From Brachybacterium sp. (GTDB lineage Bacteria > Actinomycetota > Actinomycetes > Actinomycetales > Dermabacteraceae), in contig JAKDNE010000066.1 of the NCBI GenBank assembly GCA_030451965.1, forward strand, positions 1-11,356: a stretch of 11,356 nucleotides of DNA. The letters are read 5' to 3'. Of the stretch, positions 1 through 6,713 are shown in pieces (positions within the stretch are counted from its first letter, which is position 1; each line of letters starts with the position of its first letter). The position numbers and the translations under genes were made by a program. Under the pieces are notes generated by a model, which had not been told where the DNA came from, searched no databases, and saw only the letters and a list, made by a program, of their open reading frames with translations.

Positions 1-84
1 GTGGCCGTCGGTCGGGTGGGTCCGCTCCTCCTGCGTGGGGTGGGGCTCGTCGGAGCGGGGCGAGCGAGAGATGTTCTCGGCCAC
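1..84 (-). CDS. Possible N-terminus of a divergent gene (partial, runs off the left edge)
   Basis: Reading leftward from a GTG at 84, a frame stays open to the window edge for 28 codons, beginning V(M)-A-E-N-I-S-R-S. In this frame 27 of 28 codons end in G or C, against 20 of 28 for the alternative - frame beginning ATG at 86 and 20 of 28 for the + frame starting at base 1. That is the third-position signature seen in the real genes of this window. No other ATG, GTG or TTG lies in this frame between 84 and about 140, so the GTG is the only nearby start. No strong Shine-Dalgarno precedes it. The visible residues are hydrophilic and rich in Pro, Glu and His, with no recognisable domain. ROK repressors are often divergent from sugar transporter genes, so a transport protein is possible, but nothing visible proves it. 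Confidence 0.42.
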   Translation of the reverse strand, partial: MAENISRSPRSDEPHPTQEERTHPTDGH

Positions 85-200
85 ATCACTGATTTTGCCA
101 CCGATCCGGGAAGATGCACCCCCCGCCGAGGCCACAGTTCGATGTCATGCGTGCTGGCACCGCGCCCGGGGCTCGCTCTCGCCCCGTCTACGATGAGCCC

Positions 201-1505
201 ATGACGTTGTCGGGCAGTTCTTCGCGCGAGGCGGGGCGCGGGAGCCGTCGAACGGCACCCGTGGGCCACGCCGCCATGCGCTCGGCCAACCTGAGCCTGC
301 TGCTGCGCCACCTGCACACCCGCGGTGGACGCTCCCGGGCGACCCTCGCCCAGGAGACCGGGCTGTCCAAGGCCTCGGTGACCTCGCTGGTCAGCGATCT
401 CGCCGAGCGCGGGCTGGTGCAGGAGGGACAGGTCGAGCGCCGGGGCACGGTGGGCCGGCCGGGCACCGAGGTGCGCATCTCGCCGCAGCACGTGGCCGGG
501 ATCGGGCTCGAGCTCAACGTCGACTACCTCGCCGTCTGCCTGCGGGATCTCGCGGGGGAGGTCCGCTTCACCTCGTCGGTCCCGATGCCGTACGTCCTGG
601 AGGCAGGGGTCGCCGACGGCCGGTCCTATCCGCCGGGCCTGGTCCTGGACCACGTCGCGCAGCAGCTGGCCGAGAGCCTCGAGTTCGCCGCCCGTGAGGG
701 GCTCTGGGTCGCCGGGATCACCATCGCCCCGCCCGGCCCCATCGACTACGAGGGGGTCAGCGTGCGTGTCGCCGCGAACCTGGGCTGGACGGATGTGCCG
801 CTCGGGGAGGAGCTCGCCGCTCGCCTCGGCCCTGACCATCCGGTGCTCGCGCTGGAGAACGACGCGAAGCTCTCGGCGCTCGCGGAGGCGCCGCGGCTGG
901 CACGGCGGGGCATCACGGACCTGGTCTATCTCACCGGCGACATGGGCGTCGGCGCGGGCATCATCGCCGAGGGTCGGTTGATCCGCGGGTGGTCCGGGTT
1001 CTCCGGCGAGGTGGGGCACATCGGCCTGGACCCGGCGGGGGAGCGCTGCCGGTGCGGGCGCCGTGGCTGCTGGGAGACCATGGTCGGCTTCGACACCGTG
1101 CTCGCGGTCCTCGACGAGGACGATCCTGCCCGTTCCGGACGTCTGCCGATGCTCGAACGCCTCGAGCGGCTCCGGGTGCTGCTGGAGGGCGGCGATCCGC
1201 GCATGCACGACCGCTTCGCGATCCTCGTGGACGATCTCGTGCGCGGCGTCGGCGTGCTGATGGACGTGCTGAACCCGCAGGCGATCGTGCTCGGCGGCTA
1301 CTTCGGGTACTTCGCGGATCTGCTGGTGGGGCCGGTGCAGTCCGCGTTGGATGCACGCCTGCTCGCCGCCGACGGGCGGGTCGAGGTCAGCGGCTCCGTG
1401 CTCGGCCTGGATGCCGCGGCCGTCGGCGGCGCCGCCGCGGCGCTCGAGCGGGTTCTCGAGGACCCCCTCCTCGCCCCGCCCCTCGTCGTCGACGCCACCG
1501 CCTGA
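201..1505 (+). CDS. ROK-family transcriptional regulator (NagC/XylR type)
   Basis: This 434-residue protein is a sugar-responsive DNA-binding repressor by family. A winged helix-turn-helix fills residues about 26-95: the R-x-x-N start of helix 1 at 27-30, the recognition region around LSKASVTSLVSDL, and a wing containing RRGTVGRP. The ROK domain follows from about 98. It carries the LEND segment (219-221, the catalytic Asp position of ROK kinases), SGEVGH (268-273) and the zinc-site ligands His273, Cys283, Cys285 and Cys290. The N-terminal ATP motif (DxGGT) of ROK kinases is absent (IGLELNVD instead), which fits a regulator and not a kinase. The ATG at 201 was chosen because it leaves a short tail before the HTH. 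Starts at 114 and 276 remain possible, and none has a good ribosome site. The next gene is a sugar-phosphate operon starting 139 bp downstream with an operator-like palindrome, so this protein probably controls it. Its inducer is unknown. Confidence 0.93.
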   Translation: MTLSGSSSREAGRGSRRTAPVGHAAMRSANLSLLLRHLHTRGGRSRATLAQETGLSKASVTSLVSDLAERGLVQEGQVERRGTVGRPGTEVRISPQHVAGIGLELNVDYLAVCLRDLAGEVRFTSSVPMPYVLEAGVADGRSYPPGLVLDHVAQQLAESLEFAAREGLWVAGITIAPPGPIDYEGVSVRVAANLGWTDVPLGEELAARLGPDHPVLALENDAKLSALAEAPRLARRGITDLVYLTGDMGVGAGIIAEGRLIRGWSGFSGEVGHIGLDPAGERCRCGRRGCWETMVGFDTVLAVLDEDDPARSGRLPMLERLERLRVLLEGGDPRMHDRFAILVDDLVRGVGVLMDVLNPQAIVLGGYFGYFADLLVGPVQSALDARLLAADGRVEVSGSVLGLDAAAVGGAAAALERVLEDPLLAPPLVVDATA

Positions 1506-1536
1506 ACCACCGACCCGATCAATCCCTGGCGCTCCC

Positions 1537-1565
1537 TTGACACCGGCCACCACTGGGCATAGTTT
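1537..1565 (+). promoter_or_regulatory. Promoter of the phosphohexomutase-nucleotidyltransferase-kinase operon
   Basis: A perfect -35 hexamer TTGACA lies at 1537-1542. Two partial -10 boxes are possible: CATAGT at 1558-1563 (15-bp spacer, 4/6 matches to TATAAT) or TAGTTT at 1560-1565 (17-bp spacer, 3/6). Transcription would begin near 1570, leaving a leader of about 75 nt before the ATG at 1645. The site sits in the gap between the ROK gene stop and the mutase gene, and a palindromic element directly follows it. Confidence 0.6.
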
Positions 1566-1583
1566 GTTCTGAACGTGAACGTT
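1566..1583 (+). promoter_or_regulatory. Candidate repressor operator (overlapping palindromes)
   Basis: Two overlapping inverted repeats lie just downstream of the -10 region. GTTC-T-GAAC occupies 1566-1574 and AACGT-GA-ACGTT occupies 1572-1583. The same stretch also reads as a direct repeat, TGAACG twice, at 1570-1581. It is AT-richer than its surroundings and covers the predicted transcription start, which is where a blocking repressor would bind. The adjacent ROK regulator is the natural candidate; a LacI-type protein encoded elsewhere is the alternative. Confidence 0.5.
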
Positions 1584-1644
1584 TTAGGTGTCGGGGCTCC
1601 CGCGCGATGAGCGCACCCCTGTCGCCGTCGACGAAGGAGCGAGC

Positions 1645-3063
1645 ATGATCAAGTTCGGCACCGGTGGCTGGAGGGCCATCATCGGGGACGAGTACACCCG
1701 CGAGAACGTGCGTCTGCTGGCCCAGGCGCTCGCCGATCGGATGCACGCCGAGGGCGTCGTCGAGCGGGGACTGGTGATCAGCTATGACCGCCGCTTCCTC
1801 TCCGACGTCTCCGCCTGGTGGGCGATCGAGGTGCTCGCCGGCAACGGCGTCCCGGTGCGGGTGATCACGCGCCCGGTGCCCACCCCGATGTGCATGTGGA
1901 CGGTGCAGCAGACCGGCGCGGCGTACGGCATCGCCGTCACCGCCTCCCACAACCCGGCCCTGTACAACGGGCTGAAGATCTTCACCGAGGGCGGGCGCGA
2001 CGCCGATCTCGGGGTGACCGACCAGCTCACCGCGCACGTGGCGACCCTGACCGCGGACGACGTGCGCTCCCTGGCCCCGCACGAGGTGCACGGAAGCGAG
2101 CTGGTGACCGAGCAGAGCTCGATCAACTGGTACCTCGATGCGATCATCGACCAGCTGGACCTCGAGGCGATCCGTCACGCGCACCTGAACATCGTGCTGG
2201 ACCCGATGTTCGGGGTGGCCCAGACCAGCCTGCAGACCATCCTGGTCAGCGCCCGCTGTCAGGTCGAGGTGATCAACGCCCGCCACGACCCGCTGTTCGG
2301 CGGCCGCATGCCCTCCCCGGCCGAGGGCAGCATGACGCCGCTGCGCCAGGCCGTCCTCGAGCAGGGCGCGGACCTCGGCATCGCCACCGACGGCGACGCG
2401 GACCGGCTCGGGATCATCGACGACCAGGGGAACTACCTCAGCCCCAACCAGGTGCTGGTGCTGCTGTACGAGTACCTGCTCACCGGCAAGGGGTGGACCG
2501 GTCCGGTGGTCCGCAACCTCTCCACCACCCACCTGCTGGACCGGGTCGCGGCCGCGCACGGCGAGGTCTGCCACGAGGTGCCCGTCGGCTTCAAGTGGAT
2601 CAGCGCGAAGATGCTCGAGACCGATGCGGTGATCGGCGGAGAATCCTCCGGCGGCCTCACGGTGCGCGGCCATATCCCCGGCAAGGACGGCATCCAGGCG
2701 GCGGGCCTGCTGGTGGAGATGGTCGCCCGCAGCGGCAAGAAGCTCTCGCAGCTCTACGCGGAGCTGGTGGAGCGGCACGGGTCGCTGGTGATGGAGGAGG
2801 CGGCCTACGGGTACACCCCCGAGCGTCGCGAGGAGCTGCAGAAGCGGATCTTCGTCGAGCACGAGCTGCCCGCCTTCGATCGCGAGATCGACCGGATCTC
2901 CTGGGAGGACGGCTGCAAGGTCTACTTCGCCGACGACTCCTGGCTGACGATCCGCTTCTCCGGCACCGAGCCCGTGATCCGGGTCTTCTCCGAGGCGGAG
3001 ACCGCCGAGGAGGCGCAGGAACTCTCGCGCACCATCGCCGACCATTTCGACCTGGGAGCATGA
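1645..3063 (+). CDS. Alpha-D-phosphohexomutase (phosphoglucomutase/phosphomannomutase family)
   Basis: The 472-residue protein should interconvert a hexose 1-phosphate and 6-phosphate through a phosphoserine and Mg2+ in the cytoplasm. All four superfamily sites are visible. The N-terminal domain opens with KFGTGGWRAIIGDEYT. The catalytic serine loop is TASHNP (Ser101), followed by NGLKI. The metal loop is TDGDADRLG (Asp249, Asp251, Asp253). The sugar-specificity loop is GGESSGG (331-337), and the phosphate-binding loop is RFSGTEP (437-443). Length is normal for the family. The ATG at 1645 is preceded by GAAGGAG with a 5-nt gap, so an in-frame GTG at 1588 is unlikely. It is first in the operon and overlaps the next gene at the stop. 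Glucose, mannose or another hexose phosphate cannot be told apart by eye; the SGG (not SGH) loop may separate it from classical PMM/PGM. Confidence 0.93.
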   Translation: MIKFGTGGWRAIIGDEYTRENVRLLAQALADRMHAEGVVERGLVISYDRRFLSDVSAWWAIEVLAGNGVPVRVITRPVPTPMCMWTVQQTGAAYGIAVTASHNPALYNGLKIFTEGGRDADLGVTDQLTAHVATLTADDVRSLAPHEVHGSELVTEQSSINWYLDAIIDQLDLEAIRHAHLNIVLDPMFGVAQTSLQTILVSARCQVEVINARHDPLFGGRMPSPAEGSMTPLRQAVLEQGADLGIATDGDADRLGIIDDQGNYLSPNQVLVLLYEYLLTGKGWTGPVVRNLSTTHLLDRVAAAHGEVCHEVPVGFKWISAKMLETDAVIGGESSGGLTVRGHIPGKDGIQAAGLLVEMVARSGKKLSQLYAELVERHGSLVMEEAAYGYTPERREELQKRIFVEHELPAFDREIDRISWEDGCKVYFADDSWLTIRFSGTEPVIRVFSEAETAEEAQELSRTIADHFDLGA

Positions 3064-3878
3064 TGACCACCGACACCACCAACCTCACCATCACCACTGC
3101 AGTCGTTCTCGCCCGCGGACTCGGAACGCGCATGCGCGCCGAGGGCCAGAGCAGCCTGAGCGCTGAGCAGGCCGCCGCCGCCGCCTCGGGCCACAAGGCG
3201 CTGATGCCGATCGGCGAGCACCGCCTCATCGACTACTCGCTCAGCGCCCTCGCCGATGCCGGGATCCGCAAGGCGGTGCTCGTCGTCGGCCCTGAGCACG
3301 AGGACTTCACCCGCCACCTCGCCGAGCTCGCCCTGACCCGGCTGGAGGTGGTCCTCGCTGTCCAGGAGGAGCCACGGGGCACGGCCGACGCCGTCGCCTC
3401 TGCCCGCGAGGCCGTGGGGGAGGAGCCGTTCATCATGGTCAACGGCGACAACCTCTACCCCGGTGAGGGCATCGGCCGCCTGCTGCAGGCGGACGGCAAC
3501 GCCCTGCTCGGCTTCGAGCGCTCCGCCCTGGTGGAGGGCAGCAACATCGCCGCCGATCGCATCGCCGCCTTCGCCCTCATCGAGCAGCAGGACGGTCTCC
3601 TCGAGCAGATCGTGGAGAAGCCCGATGCCGACGCCATCGCGGCCGCGGGCCCGGACGCCCTGGTGAGCATGAACTGCTTCGCGTTCACCTCGGAGATCTT
3701 CGAGGCCTGCCACCGGATCGAGCCCTCGTCCCGCGGGGAGCTGGAGATCGTCGACGCCGTGCGGGAGCTGGGCACGGTGCGGGTGATGCCCTTCGCCGGC
3801 GGCGTCATGGACCTCTCGCGCCGCGACGACATCGACGAGGTGCAGCGCCGCCTGGCGGGCGTCGAGGTCACCCTGTGA
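3063..3878 (+). CDS. Sugar-1-phosphate nucleotidyltransferase family protein
   Basis: The 271-residue protein has the NTP_transferase fold that joins a nucleoside triphosphate to a sugar 1-phosphate. The signature near the N-terminus is LARGLGTRMR (16-25), close to the usual LAAGxGTRM, then a Ser/Ala-rich insert (26-42) before the conserved lysine (HKALMPI, Lys45). Further motifs are RGTADAV (106-111), the metal-binding NGDN (127-130), EKP (185-187), SMN (202-204) and a late Asp in GGVMDLS (250). There is no left-handed beta-helix, so no acetyltransferase half as in GlmU. ATG codons at 3060 and 3063 are both possible. GGGAG at 3054-3058 suits 3063 better, giving a one-base overlap with the mutase stop (3060 would give an ATGA overlap). 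Such overlap implies translational coupling. The nucleotide (UTP, GTP, dTTP) and sugar are not readable from the sequence. Confidence 0.87.
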   Translation: MTTDTTNLTITTAVVLARGLGTRMRAEGQSSLSAEQAAAAASGHKALMPIGEHRLIDYSLSALADAGIRKAVLVVGPEHEDFTRHLAELALTRLEVVLAVQEEPRGTADAVASAREAVGEEPFIMVNGDNLYPGEGIGRLLQADGNALLGFERSALVEGSNIAADRIAAFALIEQQDGLLEQIVEKPDADAIAAAGPDALVSMNCFAFTSEIFEACHRIEPSSRGELEIVDAVRELGTVRVMPFAGGVMDLSRRDDIDEVQRRLAGVEVTL

Positions 3879-5191
3879 CGCCCACCCCGGTCACCTGGGC
3901 GATGCCCGGGCGGATCGAGGTGCTCGGCAAGCACACCGACTACGGCGGGGGACGGGTGCTGGTCTGTGCGGTGGACCGTGGGATCACTGTCCGCGCGGAG
4001 GAGACCACCGGCCTGCCCAGCACCCTCGAGGCGGTCAGCGACGCCTACCCGGGTGCGATCCACCTGGAGGCCGAGGCGCTGCCGACGCTGCCGGCCGGGC
4101 ATTGGGGGCGGTATGTCCATACCGTCCTGGCCCGGCTCACCGACAACTTCGGCACCCTGCGCCCGGCCCGGCTCACCGTCTCCTCGGACCTGCCGCCGGC
4201 CTCCGGCATGTCCAGCTCCTCGGCGATGATCACCGGCGCCGCGATGGCGCTCGCGGATCTGAACGGCCTGCCCGAGACCGCGGCCTGGGCCTCCCAGCTG
4301 CCGGACCGGGTGGCGCTGGCCGGGTACGCCGCCTCGATCGAGAACGGCACGAGCTTCGGCGCTCTGGCCGGTCGGCCCGGGGTGGGCACCAGCGGCGGCT
4401 CCCTGGACCACACCGGGATGCTCGCGAGCGAGGAGGGGCTGATCTCCTATGCGGAGTTCGATCCGATGGCCGTGCTCGATCGGGTCCCGCTGCCGCAGGA
4501 GTGGTCCTTCGTGGTCGCCGTCAGCGGTGTGCTCGCGGAGAAGACCGGCGCCGCCCAGGAGCTCTACAACCGGGGACCAGCGCTGCTGGCCGACATCGTC
4601 GCGCGATGGAACCGCGAGACAGGTCGGGCCGATGCCACCGTGCAGGCGGCGCTGCGCTCCCTGGTCGGGTCGGACCTGGCATCCCCGCTGCTGCCGGGAG
4701 CGGACCTGACGGCTCCGCTGCCCACGGGTGGCGATATGGGGGCCTCACCACTGGCACGCGATGAGCGGCTCGCGCCGCTGCGCCGTCTCGCCGCCGACGG
4801 GGTGGAGCGGGACCGGTTGGACCAGTTCCTGCTCGAATCGGCCGTGCTCGTGCCTCGCGCTCATGCGGCGCTGCGGGACGGGGACCTCGACGCCTTCGCC
4901 GCCGCGACGACCACCTCGCAGCGCCTGGCCGAGACGCACCTGCGCAACCAGATCCCGCAGACCATCGCGCTGGCACGCAGCGCCGAGCAGCTCGGCGCGC
5001 GGACGGCCTCCTCCTTCGGCGCCGGTTTCGGCGGCAGCGTCTGGGCGCTGGTCCCGACGGCCGACGCCGACGGCTTCGCCGCGGACTGGAAGGAGCGCTA
5101 CCTCCGCACCGAGGGAGCGCCCGAGACGGCCAGCACCCTGGTGACCCGGCCGGGAGCACCGGGCCGGAGGGTGGACCCGGCGACGGTCTGA
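3875..5191 (+). CDS. Galactokinase-like GHMP sugar kinase, substrate uncertain
   Basis: The 438-residue protein belongs to the GHMP kinases and most resembles galactokinases, which phosphorylate a sugar at C1. Motif 1 reads GRIEVLGKHTDY (12-23), where galactokinases have GRxNLIGEHTDY. Motif 2, the ATP-binding loop, is DLPPASGMSSSSA (105-117). The catalytic loop GTSGGSLDHT (171-180) keeps the base Asp178 but has His where galactokinases have Gln. Motif 3 is FGAGFGGSVWAL (381-391). A Pro/Gly-rich segment (about 268-292) is probably a surface loop. The GTG start at 3875 overlaps the previous stop as GTGA and has GAGG at 3864-3867, 7 nt upstream; an ATG at 3902 is a weaker option. No galT or galE lies nearby. 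The partners are instead a mutase and a nucleotidyltransferase, pointing to a sugar activation route. The fold is sure; the name galactokinase is not. Confidence 0.85.
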   Translation: MTPTPVTWAMPGRIEVLGKHTDYGGGRVLVCAVDRGITVRAEETTGLPSTLEAVSDAYPGAIHLEAEALPTLPAGHWGRYVHTVLARLTDNFGTLRPARLTVSSDLPPASGMSSSSAMITGAAMALADLNGLPETAAWASQLPDRVALAGYAASIENGTSFGALAGRPGVGTSGGSLDHTGMLASEEGLISYAEFDPMAVLDRVPLPQEWSFVVAVSGVLAEKTGAAQELYNRGPALLADIVARWNRETGRADATVQAALRSLVGSDLASPLLPGADLTAPLPTGGDMGASPLARDERLAPLRRLAADGVERDRLDQFLLESAVLVPRAHAALRDGDLDAFAAATTTSQRLAETHLRNQIPQTIALARSAEQLGARTASSFGAGFGGSVWALVPTADADGFAADWKERYLRTEGAPETASTLVTRPGAPGRRVDPATV

Positions 5192-5193
5192 GC

Positions 5194-5214
5194 GCCCGGC
5201 CGGGTGGGCCGGGC
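5194..5214 (+). terminator. GC hairpin directly after the kinase gene
   Basis: A perfect 8-bp inverted repeat, GCCCGGCC / GGCCGGGC with loop GGGTG, begins two bases after the kinase stop codon. No T-run follows, which is common for actinobacterial terminators. It probably ends the sugar operon, or at least protects the 3' end. Confidence 0.55.
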
Positions 5215-5260
5215 CGCGCGGGTCGGGACCGTACGGGTCGGGATCGGACCGTGCCGGTCA

Positions 5261-5285
5261 GGGGCCGGGCCTCGGCCCGGTCCCC
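5261..5285 (-). terminator. GC hairpin directly after the adenosine deaminase gene
   Basis: The arms GGGGCCGGGC and GCCCGGTCCCC surround a CTCG loop and pair fully except for one bulged T at 5281. On the - strand it starts 8 bases beyond the adenosine deaminase stop, so it most likely serves that gene, and could also back up the kinase terminator from the other side. There is no U-tract. Between the two hairpins, CGGGTCGGGA occurs twice (5219-5228 and 5234-5243). Confidence 0.5.
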
Positions 5286-5293
5286 GGGCGCGG

Positions 5294-6502
5294 TCAGAGG
5301 TCCAGGTTCTCCTCCGGGTTCCGGCCGGCGGCCGGGTCCGGGTGCTCGGCCTCGTACTGATCCGCCTCATGCACCGCGCGGAAGGCCGGCAGCACCACCT
5401 CGTCGCGCAGCGCCTGGCGCTCGTCGGCCGGGGCGAAGCCCGCCTCGAGCCCGGTGAGCACGATCTGCTCGAGGTCCGCCAGCGACCAATCGAAGGTCTG
5501 CGCCACCAGCAGCATCTCCCGGGAGGTGCGGGTGCGGCTCATCAGGCGGTTGTCGCTGCTGAGCGCGATCGCGAAGCCATGGCGGTGCAGCGGACCGACG
5601 GGGTGGGACGGGAGATCCGCGGCGGCACCGGTCTGCAGGTTCGAGCTGGGGCACACCTCCAGGCAGATCTGCGCGTCGTGGATGCGCGCGGCGGTGTGCC
5701 CGAGCTGCGGGGAGCTCGGGTCCGTCTCGTCGTCGATGTCTTCCAGCAGCCGCACGCCGTGCCCGATCCGCTCGGCGCCGCAGTCCAGGGCGTCGGCGAT
5801 CGAGGAGGGACCCTCGGCCTCCCCGGCGTGGATCGTCACGCGCACGCCGTTCTCGCGGGCGCGCTCGAACTGGGTACGGAACCAGGAGGCCGGGAACCCG
5901 GCCTCGGGACCGGCCAGATCCAGGCCCAGCACGCCGGTGCCGCGGCGGGCGATGGCGATGTCGACCAGGTCGTCGGTGGGCTCGAGATGGCGCAGATAGC
6001 ACAGCAGCTGGCCCACCACGATCCGTCGCCCGGACTCCGCGGCCGCGGCGACGCCCTCGTCGAGCCCGTCCTGGACGGCCTGCACGGCCTCGTCCAAGGT
6101 GAGCCCGCCGGCGGTGTGCTGATGCGGGCCCCAGCGGGTCTCGGCGTAGACCACCCCGTCGGCGGCCATGTCCTCGACGAACTCGCGGGCGACGCGCCGC
6201 AGCTGCGGGGCGGTCTGCATGAGCGCGACCGTGTGCTCGAAGGTCGAGAGGTACTCGGGCAGCGAACCGGAGTCCGCAGCGGTGTGGAACCAGTCCGCGA
6301 CCGCCCGGGCCTCCGCGGCATCGCCGGCCGGCGGAGCACCGTCGGGCCCGGCGGGCGCCTGGGCCGCGTCCCCGATTCCGGGCACCGCGAGCCCCAGCTC
6401 GCGGCTCAGCTCGAGCACGGTGCCGGGGCGCAGCCCCCCATCGAGGTGATCATGGAGCGCGACCTTGGGCAGCGCCGCGACGAGGGCAGGAGTGAGTTCC
6501 AT
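5294..6502 (-). CDS. add: Adenosine deaminase
   Basis: The 402-residue enzyme deaminates adenosine (and probably deoxyadenosine) to inosine for purine salvage in the cytoplasm. The zinc site is visible: HDH (His17, His19) in KVALHDHLDGGLRP, His225 in the HAGE motif with catalytic Glu228, and Asp317 in LSSDNRLMS. His248 in RIGHGVRL is the conserved proton-shuttle position. The second Asp of the usual TDDP motif is Asn318, a form I associate with many actinobacterial deaminases. Residues about 43-62 form an Ala/Pro/Gly-rich insert that looks like a flexible surface loop. The C-terminal ~20 residues are polar and extra to the fold. The gene is alone on its strand, convergent with the sugar operon and divergent from the ATPase gene. 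Its ATG lacks a clear Shine-Dalgarno, and TATCCT ends 6 bases before it, so the mRNA may be leaderless. Confidence 0.93.
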   Translation of the reverse strand: MELTPALVAALPKVALHDHLDGGLRPGTVLELSRELGLAVPGIGDAAQAPAGPDGAPPAGDAAEARAVADWFHTAADSGSLPEYLSTFEHTVALMQTAPQLRRVAREFVEDMAADGVVYAETRWGPHQHTAGGLTLDEAVQAVQDGLDEGVAAAAESGRRIVVGQLLCYLRHLEPTDDLVDIAIARRGTGVLGLDLAGPEAGFPASWFRTQFERARENGVRVTIHAGEAEGPSSIADALDCGAERIGHGVRLLEDIDDETDPSSPQLGHTAARIHDAQICLEVCPSSNLQTGAAADLPSHPVGPLHRHGFAIALSSDNRLMSRTRTSREMLLVAQTFDWSLADLEQIVLTGLEAGFAPADERQALRDEVVLPAFRAVHEADQYEAEHPDPAAGRNPEENLDL

Positions 6503-6508
6503 CTGTCC

Positions 6509-6514
6509 AGGATA
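6509..6514 (-). promoter_or_regulatory. Candidate -10 box of the adenosine deaminase gene
   Basis: On the - strand TATCCT (4/6 to TATAAT) is followed by six bases and then the ATG at 6502, which would place transcription start at or next to the start codon. No convincing -35 is seen 15-18 bp upstream, so this is tentative. Confidence 0.3.
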
Positions 6515-6691
6515 CGCGGCGGGGAATGTGGGCCAGTAGAGCCCGCTGAGGCAGAGCCGCTCCGATGACCGGTCTCGCCCATCGCCAGTGCGGGTGCGGA
6601 GCAGCGCCGCCGCGGCTCGTCCACCTGGCGGTGATCGGTTGCGTACGCGAGAATGGAGTCAGGTCCGCGCGGGGCTCCTGCTCGTCTGATT

Positions 6692-6702
6692 CGGTCGGAC
6701 CG
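6692..6702. repeat. Short perfect palindrome upstream of the ATPase gene
   Basis: CGGTC-G-GACCG forms 5-bp arms around one base in the divergent intergenic region between the adenosine deaminase and ATPase genes. It lies 25-35 bp upstream of the ATPase -35 region, where an activator or repressor could bind. By chance alone such an element is not rare in GC-rich DNA. The rest of 6503-6713 shows only an 8-bp palindrome, GCGTACGC (6641-6648), and no gene. Confidence 0.25.
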
Positions 6703-6713
6703 CACTATGCAAG

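Noticed and set aside
70..93. Small dyads GATGT/ACATC and ATCA-C-TGAT as a second ROK operator
   Set aside because: They do not resemble the element at 1566-1583, are short, and partly lie in the possible divergent coding start.
1519..3045. A 508-codon open frame on the - strand opposite the mutase gene
   Set aside because: It is His/Asp/Gly/Val-rich without any motif, and mirrors the mutase, which has all its family signatures. Long antisense frames are expected at this GC content.
1818..3062. Upstream extension of the nucleotidyltransferase frame through the mutase gene
   Set aside because: It is Arg/Gly/Pro-rich out-of-frame translation; the conserved fold begins just after 3063.
5204..6568. 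A 454-codon open frame on the + strand opposite adenosine deaminase
   Set aside because: No domain is visible, while the opposite strand shows a complete zinc deaminase.
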